This document shows, piece by piece, positions 5,393-9,115 of a stretch of 9,115 bases of DNA; positions within the stretch are counted from its first letter, which is position 1, and every line of letters begins with the position of its first letter. Below the pieces are notes generated by a model. That model ran no database searches, was not told the origin of the DNA, and saw only the letters and a list, made by a program, of their open reading frames with translations. Source of the DNA: a bacterium UBP11_UBA4055. GTDB lineage: Bacteria > UBA4055. The DNA lies in the NCBI GenBank assembly GCA_002382735.1, contig DFZN01000034.1, positions 1 through 9,115 of the forward strand, in the 5' to 3' direction. The position numbers and the translations under genes were made by a program.

Positions 5393-7333
5393 CTATTTCT
5401 TCGCTTCCATCGCCATGAGATCGGCCATTTTCTGCGCGAACCTTACGGGGTCTTTCGGTATCACCCCTTCGGCTATAAGTGCCTGATCGTATAACAGTTC
5501 GGAATAATCCTTCAGCCTCGCGTCTTCCTTGTTGGCTTTATAGATCGCGTCCAGCGAGTCAAAGATCGGATGCTTCGGATTTATCTCAAGTATCCTCTGG
5601 TTTTTCGGAACTTCCTGATTCATCTGCTTAAACATTTTTTCCATTTGCGGGGTCATTCCGTGCTCATCCGAAACCAGGCAGACAGCGCTTGAAGTCAGTC
5701 TTGTCGAAACTCTGACTTCCTTGATGTCGTCCTTCAGGTGGTCTTTCATTACTTCGAAAAGCGACTTGAATTTCTTTGTTTCTTTCTCGACTTCTTTTTT
5801 GTTCTCCTCAGCGTCACCTAAGTCGATTTCTCCTTTACCGATGGATTTTAGAGCTTTCTTTTCATATTCAAAGAAATTATTCGTGATAAATTCGTCAATA
5901 GGGTCGGTGAAGAAAAGAACCTCATAATCTTTGGCTTTGAATTTCTCAAGATGAGGCGAATTCTCAATAGTGTCTCTTTTCTCTCCAGAAATATAATAAA
6001 TATCTTTCTGACCTTCAGGCATTCTGGAAACATAATCTTTCAGGCTTGTAAGCTTTCCTTTTTCGGTCTTGGTGGATTCAAACATAAGAAGCTCCGCGAG
6101 CTTGTCCTTGTTCTCGTAATCTGTATAAAGACCTTCTTTTAGTACTTTACCAAAATTTGTGTAGAATTCAAGGTATTTCTCAGGTTCCTTTTCTTTCATC
6201 TTCTTAAGAGTATCGATGATCTTTTTTACAAGGTTGGTCTTAATTTTCTCAAGGGCTTTGTCTTCCTGTAGAATTTCCCTTGATACATTAAGCGGAAGGT
6301 CGGCGGAGTCAACTACACCTTTAACAAATCTGAAGTATTCCGGAAGCAGGTTTTTGTTGTCGTCCATGATAAACACATTCTTTATGTATAGGCTGACGCC
6401 GGTCTTTGCTTCTCTCCAGAACATATCGAACGGAGCTTTTTTGGGAAGGTAAAGAAGAGCCTTATACGACAGCATTCCCTCAACGCTCAAATGAATTCTT
6501 TCGAGAGGTTCTTCCCAGTCATGAGATATGTGCTTGTAGAATTCGTTATATTCTTCTTCTTTAATGTCTTTTTTATCCTTCTGCCAGATAGCTTTCATCG
6601 AATTAAGTGTCAGATCCTCGTATTTTGTTACACTTTCAGCATCTTTTATATCTTTACCGTCCTTGTCCTTAGGCTTCTCTTCTCTCTGAACTGTCATTAC
6701 TATAGGATAGGTTATGTAGTCTGAATATTTCTTCACGATCTCCTTTATCTTCCATTCTGAAGCGAAATCCAGATGTTCTTTATTAAGGTAGAGGGTGATC
6801 TCGGTACCTCTTTCGGTTCTGTCGGACTCGTCAACAGTGAATTTTTCCTTACCGTCCGATTCCCATCTTACTGCGGGATCTTTGCTGCCTGCCTTTTTTG
6901 AAATGACAACGATCTTATCTGATACGATAAATGCTGAGTAAAAACCCACTCCGAACTGACCTATGAGCTGGTCTGTATTCGCGTTTTTATCATTTGATTT
7001 TATGTCTTTAAGTTTGGCGAGAAATTCTTTTGTTCCTGATTTCGCTATCGTACCAATGTTCTCTATGATCTCGTCTTTTGTCATTCCGATACCGTTGTCT
7101 ATAACTGTGATCGTTCCGGCATCGCTGTTGAAGTTCACATTTATTCTGAAGTCCGTGTTATTCTCGAGGATCTTTTTGTTCTTCAGGCCTTCCAGTCTGA
7201 GCTTGTCCAGCGCGTCAGAGGCATTCGATACGAGTTCCCTGATGAAAATCTCCTTGTTGGAGTAAAGCGAGTGAGTGACCAGTTTGAGAAGCTGGTTCAC
7301 TTCGGTCTTAAATTTCATTGTGCTCTTTGTCAT
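5393..7333 (-). CDS. htpG: Molecular chaperone HtpG (bacterial Hsp90)
   Basis: This complete 646-aa protein is close in length to E. coli HtpG (624 aa). The N-terminal GHKL ATPase has [10 protein letters not shown] (33-42, catalytic E33 and Mg-binding N37), DNGIGM (79-84), GTIAKSGT (94-101) and GQFGVGFYS (125-133). The middle domain carries the hallmark [16 protein letters not shown], and the C-terminal dimerisation domain is present to the stop. It is a cytosolic ATP-dependent chaperone for late folding and stress tolerance. ATG 7333 is preceded by AGGAG with a 5-nt spacer, which favours it over Met6. A lysine/aspartate-rich insert ([13 protein letters not shown]) lies between the N and middle domains, a place where Hsp90s carry a charged linker of variable length. 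The gene stands alone with its own terminator. No CIRCE element is seen upstream. All key residues are present; annotation is secure. Confidence 0.98.
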
Positions 7334-7338
7334 TTTTG

Positions 7339-7398
7339 CTCCTACTTTATTTCAAATTATTTTTTCCGGAAAATACTATATTGCAAAAATAGAGCCAA
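7339..7398 (-). promoter_or_regulatory. Candidate htpG promoter and ribosome binding site, with a 12-bp palindrome
   Basis: On the - strand, TTGGCT (7398-7393), a 17-nt spacer and TATTTT (7375-7370) form a moderate promoter; an overlapping alternative -10 is TATAGT (7380-7375). The perfect palindrome TTTTCCGGAAAA (7362-7373) overlaps the -10 and predicted start, where a repressor could act. AGGAG at 7343-7339 is the SD for ATG 7333. The rest of the gap to 7475 holds no recognisable gene, and no clear terminator for the gene upstream of it. Confidence 0.45.
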
Positions 7399-7475
7399 TC
7401 AGATTCAGGCACGAAAAATAACTATAGAGGAATCAATCATCATGGTTTGTCAGATATTGTCATAACAAGATCAGA

Positions 7476-9115
7476 TCATTTCTTATAAACGACCGAAGCG
7501 CTAATACGATAGAATTTCTTTGTCTCTGTTGCAGTTCCTTCCCATGAATTTGTTGAAGATGTTCCTTCTTGATTGAAAGTTCCGTACGGGTCTGTCGAAA
7601 AATATATTATGTATGACGAAGCATTGTCAACCGCGTCCCAAGTTAGTTGAACTGTCGATCCGTTGTAAACTACATCGGGATTCTGAGGTGCAGTGAGCTG
7701 AGAGACAGTTATATTGTCCAGGTACCATCCCCTGAAACTATAGAGAGTATCGCTTCCGAATTGCCATTTTATCAGTAGATTCTGGCCTGAATAGGTTGAC
7801 AGGTCTATTAAGGAAGAAACCCATCCCGCCGAGGTTCCCGAATAACAGGGTTCTCCCGGCATCGGGTTGGAATATGCAGCAGATATGACATGAGTATAAT
7901 CAGGATATGGATAGAGTATTTCCCACGAAAGCCCGCCGTTAACCGATATTTTAACATTCCCGCCGTCGTATGCGGTCGTGCCGGTACCGGCCTCGGCTTC
8001 GAACCAGTGGTCGAAGGTCAGGACGGAGGCGGACGGAAGGGGAGAGGCGGAAAGATCATAAACCAGGCTTGAGTTAGTATTATCGGTATGATTTCCGTTG
8101 AGAACTGTACCCCAGATATTTCCGCCTGAAACCGACCCGACAAGGCCGTCCGCGCCGTACTGCCAGTCCCCGCCGGCAGTATATCCGGGTGTATCCTGAG
8201 TAAGTCTGATCTTATCGTAAACAATCTTGAACACTTTCTCTTTTTCCTCGTGCGGAGTTTTTACGGATTTACTGCCGGTCGCATCGCCGAGGTAGATGAA
8301 CTCGTCATCTGTTCCGGCAAAATAGAACGAGCCGAGGCTGACCCATGAGCCGGCGTTCGCCGCCTGATCCACTATGACAATGTCGTTCACGCTGTTGTGG
8401 CCCACCTGATATTTCGCGTTCGTAATAAGTTCTGTGTTCGACGGTATATAAACTTCTACCTTGTAATCGCCGGGAAGGGTCACAGCGGGATTCCACGACG
8501 CGCTGTAATCATCAACGGAGGTGCCTGTCATTGCGCCTGTCCACCAGTACACATCCGTGCCGTCATCAACATGACGCCAGTATTTCATTCCGGTCGTTCC
8601 GTCTGCCGACATCCAGAACCCGTCATTCAGGTTATCGAAATCATCGTAAGTCGATCCGTAGGCGAGCTGAGCGTCGTCAACTTCAAGCCCCGGTTCATCA
8701 GGCATAGTTCCTATCGCCGAAGTCGTCCACGCGACAGAACCGAGATTTTTGTAGCCCGCATTAAAGCCCGGCCAGTCATACAGAACACCGTCACCGTATT
8801 CGCTGGGATAAACAGTATTTTTGTCGCCGTACGGATCGTTGTAATAAAGCAACTGCTGTCCGGCATCGGCAATTCCGATCGGGTCTATAAGATGTCCGCT
8901 CGTCGTAAGCATCACGCACATCGGATGCATATAACCGTTCGTAAGATTATCGGATATGATATTATAAAAATTCGACCAGTATTGAGCTGATGTCAGCCCG
9001 TGCTGCTGGAGATAGTATCTCTGGTTGGTCGAAGGAGAGGAGCCTCCGTATCCGTTATCATGCCACATGAAACCGTCGCCGCCGCCCGTGCCGTAGTAGG
9101 TCAGATCTGTGTCTG
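7476..9115 (-). CDS. Secreted C39-like cysteine peptidase with golvesin-type, MAM-like and FN3 domains (N-terminus outside window)
   Basis: The frame is open from the window end to TGA 7478-7476, about 545 residues; Met at 9068 is internal, as the frame continues upstream (TDLTYYGTGGGDGF). The first part resembles the C-terminal half of a papain-like C39_2 peptidase, with catalytic-type His in LTTSGHLIDPIG (His codon 8894-8892) and NDPYGD (about 8840-8823). The catalytic Cys would lie outside the window. From about 8650 to 8210 comes a golvesin/Xly-type domain (YKVEVYIPSN, VDQ, GSWVSLGSFYF, YLGDATGSK). From about 8200 to 7700 is a MAM/jelly-roll module ending in FRGWYLDNITV, as in immune-inhibitor-A-like proteins. 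The last ~65 residues are an FN3 domain (APQNP, VQLTWDAVDNASSYIIYF, KKFYRIS). No FlgD-Ig/T9SS sorting domain follows. Likely an extracellular protein- or peptidoglycan-associated hydrolase; the substrate is unknown. Confidence 0.78.
   Translation of the reverse strand, partial: DTDLTYYGTGGGDGFMWHDNGYGGSSPSTNQRYYLQQHGLTSAQYWSNFYNIISDNLTNGYMHPMCVMLTTSGHLIDPIGIADAGQQLLYYNDPYGDKNTVYPSEYGDGVLYDWPGFNAGYKNLGSVAWTTSAIGTMPDEPGLEVDDAQLAYGSTYDDFDNLNDGFWMSADGTTGMKYWRHVDDGTDVYWWTGAMTGTSVDDYSASWNPAVTLPGDYKVEVYIPSNTELITNAKYQVGHNSVNDIVIVDQAANAGSWVSLGSFYFAGTDDEFIYLGDATGSKSVKTPHEEKEKVFKIVYDKIRLTQDTPGYTAGGDWQYGADGLVGSVSGGNIWGTVLNGNHTDNTNSSLVYDLSASPLPSASVLTFDHWFEAEAGTGTTAYDGGNVKISVNGGLSWEILYPYPDYTHVISAAYSNPMPGEPCYSGTSAGWVSSLIDLSTYSGQNLLIKWQFGSDTLYSFRGWYLDNITVSQLTAPQNPDVVYNGSTVQLTWDAVDNASSYIIYFSTDPYGTFNQEGTSSTNSWEGTATETKKFYRISASVVYKK

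Noticed and set aside
5279..5494. 71-aa + strand frame between hipB and htpG
   Set aside because: It runs through the hip promoter, operator and htpG terminator and reads antisense into htpG.
7334..7475. CIRCE/HrcA element upstream of htpG
   Set aside because: No TTAGCACTC-N9-GAGTGCTAA-like sequence is present; only the unrelated TTTTCCGGAAAA palindrome is seen.
8397..8990. 197-aa + strand frame
   Set aside because: It is antisense to the C39/golvesin gene, has no recognisable domain and is a by-product of GC-rich codons on the other strand.
1..9115. CRISPR array, tRNA or rRNA gene, or IS element
   Set aside because: No regularly spaced repeats, no cloverleaf or rRNA-like stretch and no transposase-like frame were recognised by eye.

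Overview
The window looks like a chromosomal stretch from an uncultured or little-studied bacterium of the FCB superphylum (Bacteroidota / Cloacimonadota / Delongbacteria-like). The evidence is a secreted beta-propeller protein ending in a FlgD-Ig/T9SS type A-like C-terminal domain (YPNPFSP motif), followed directly by two PorV/PorQ-type outer-membrane proteins, and a large secreted C39-like peptidase with golvesin, jelly-roll and FN3 modules. The exact phylum is inference.

Region 1 (1-2815, + strand) is a tightly packed operon. It holds the 3' part of a BNR/Asp-box propeller protein with a C-terminal sorting-type domain, two tandem PorV/PorQ-family barrel proteins (318 and 299 aa), and a 29-codon remnant of a DUF523 (TudS/YbbK-like) gene. 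The remnant carries the SSCLLG and VRYDGGHK motifs and then stops abruptly. No + strand terminator is visible, so the operon points into the next block.

Region 2 (about 2814-5346, - strand) is a visibly more AT-rich toxin-antitoxin island. A three-gene operon, hipB-hipS-hipT, encodes an HTH protein, a stand-alone HipA N-terminal subdomain and a HipA-type kinase with an S-I-S motif. The genes are coupled (2-nt gap, then 14-nt overlap). The operon has a good promoter (TTGACT-17-TATATT), a perfect 18-bp palindrome just upstream of the -35, and an intrinsic terminator. Downstream is an AbiEi-type type IV antitoxin gene with its own promoter-like sequence and terminator but no AbiEii toxin partner. 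The left edge of this block coincides with the breakpoint in DUF523.

Region 3 (5363-7475, - strand) is a complete htpG (Hsp90) gene with a strong Shine-Dalgarno and an intrinsic terminator. A 12-bp perfect palindrome overlaps its candidate promoter.

Region 4 (7476-9115, - strand) is the C-terminal part of a secreted multidomain protein cut by the window end: C39-like peptidase, golvesin/Xly-type domain, MAM-like jelly roll, then FN3.

The most notable points are the tripartite HipBST system with its probable operator, the solitary AbiEi beside it, and the truncated DUF523 gene that marks the edge of the island.
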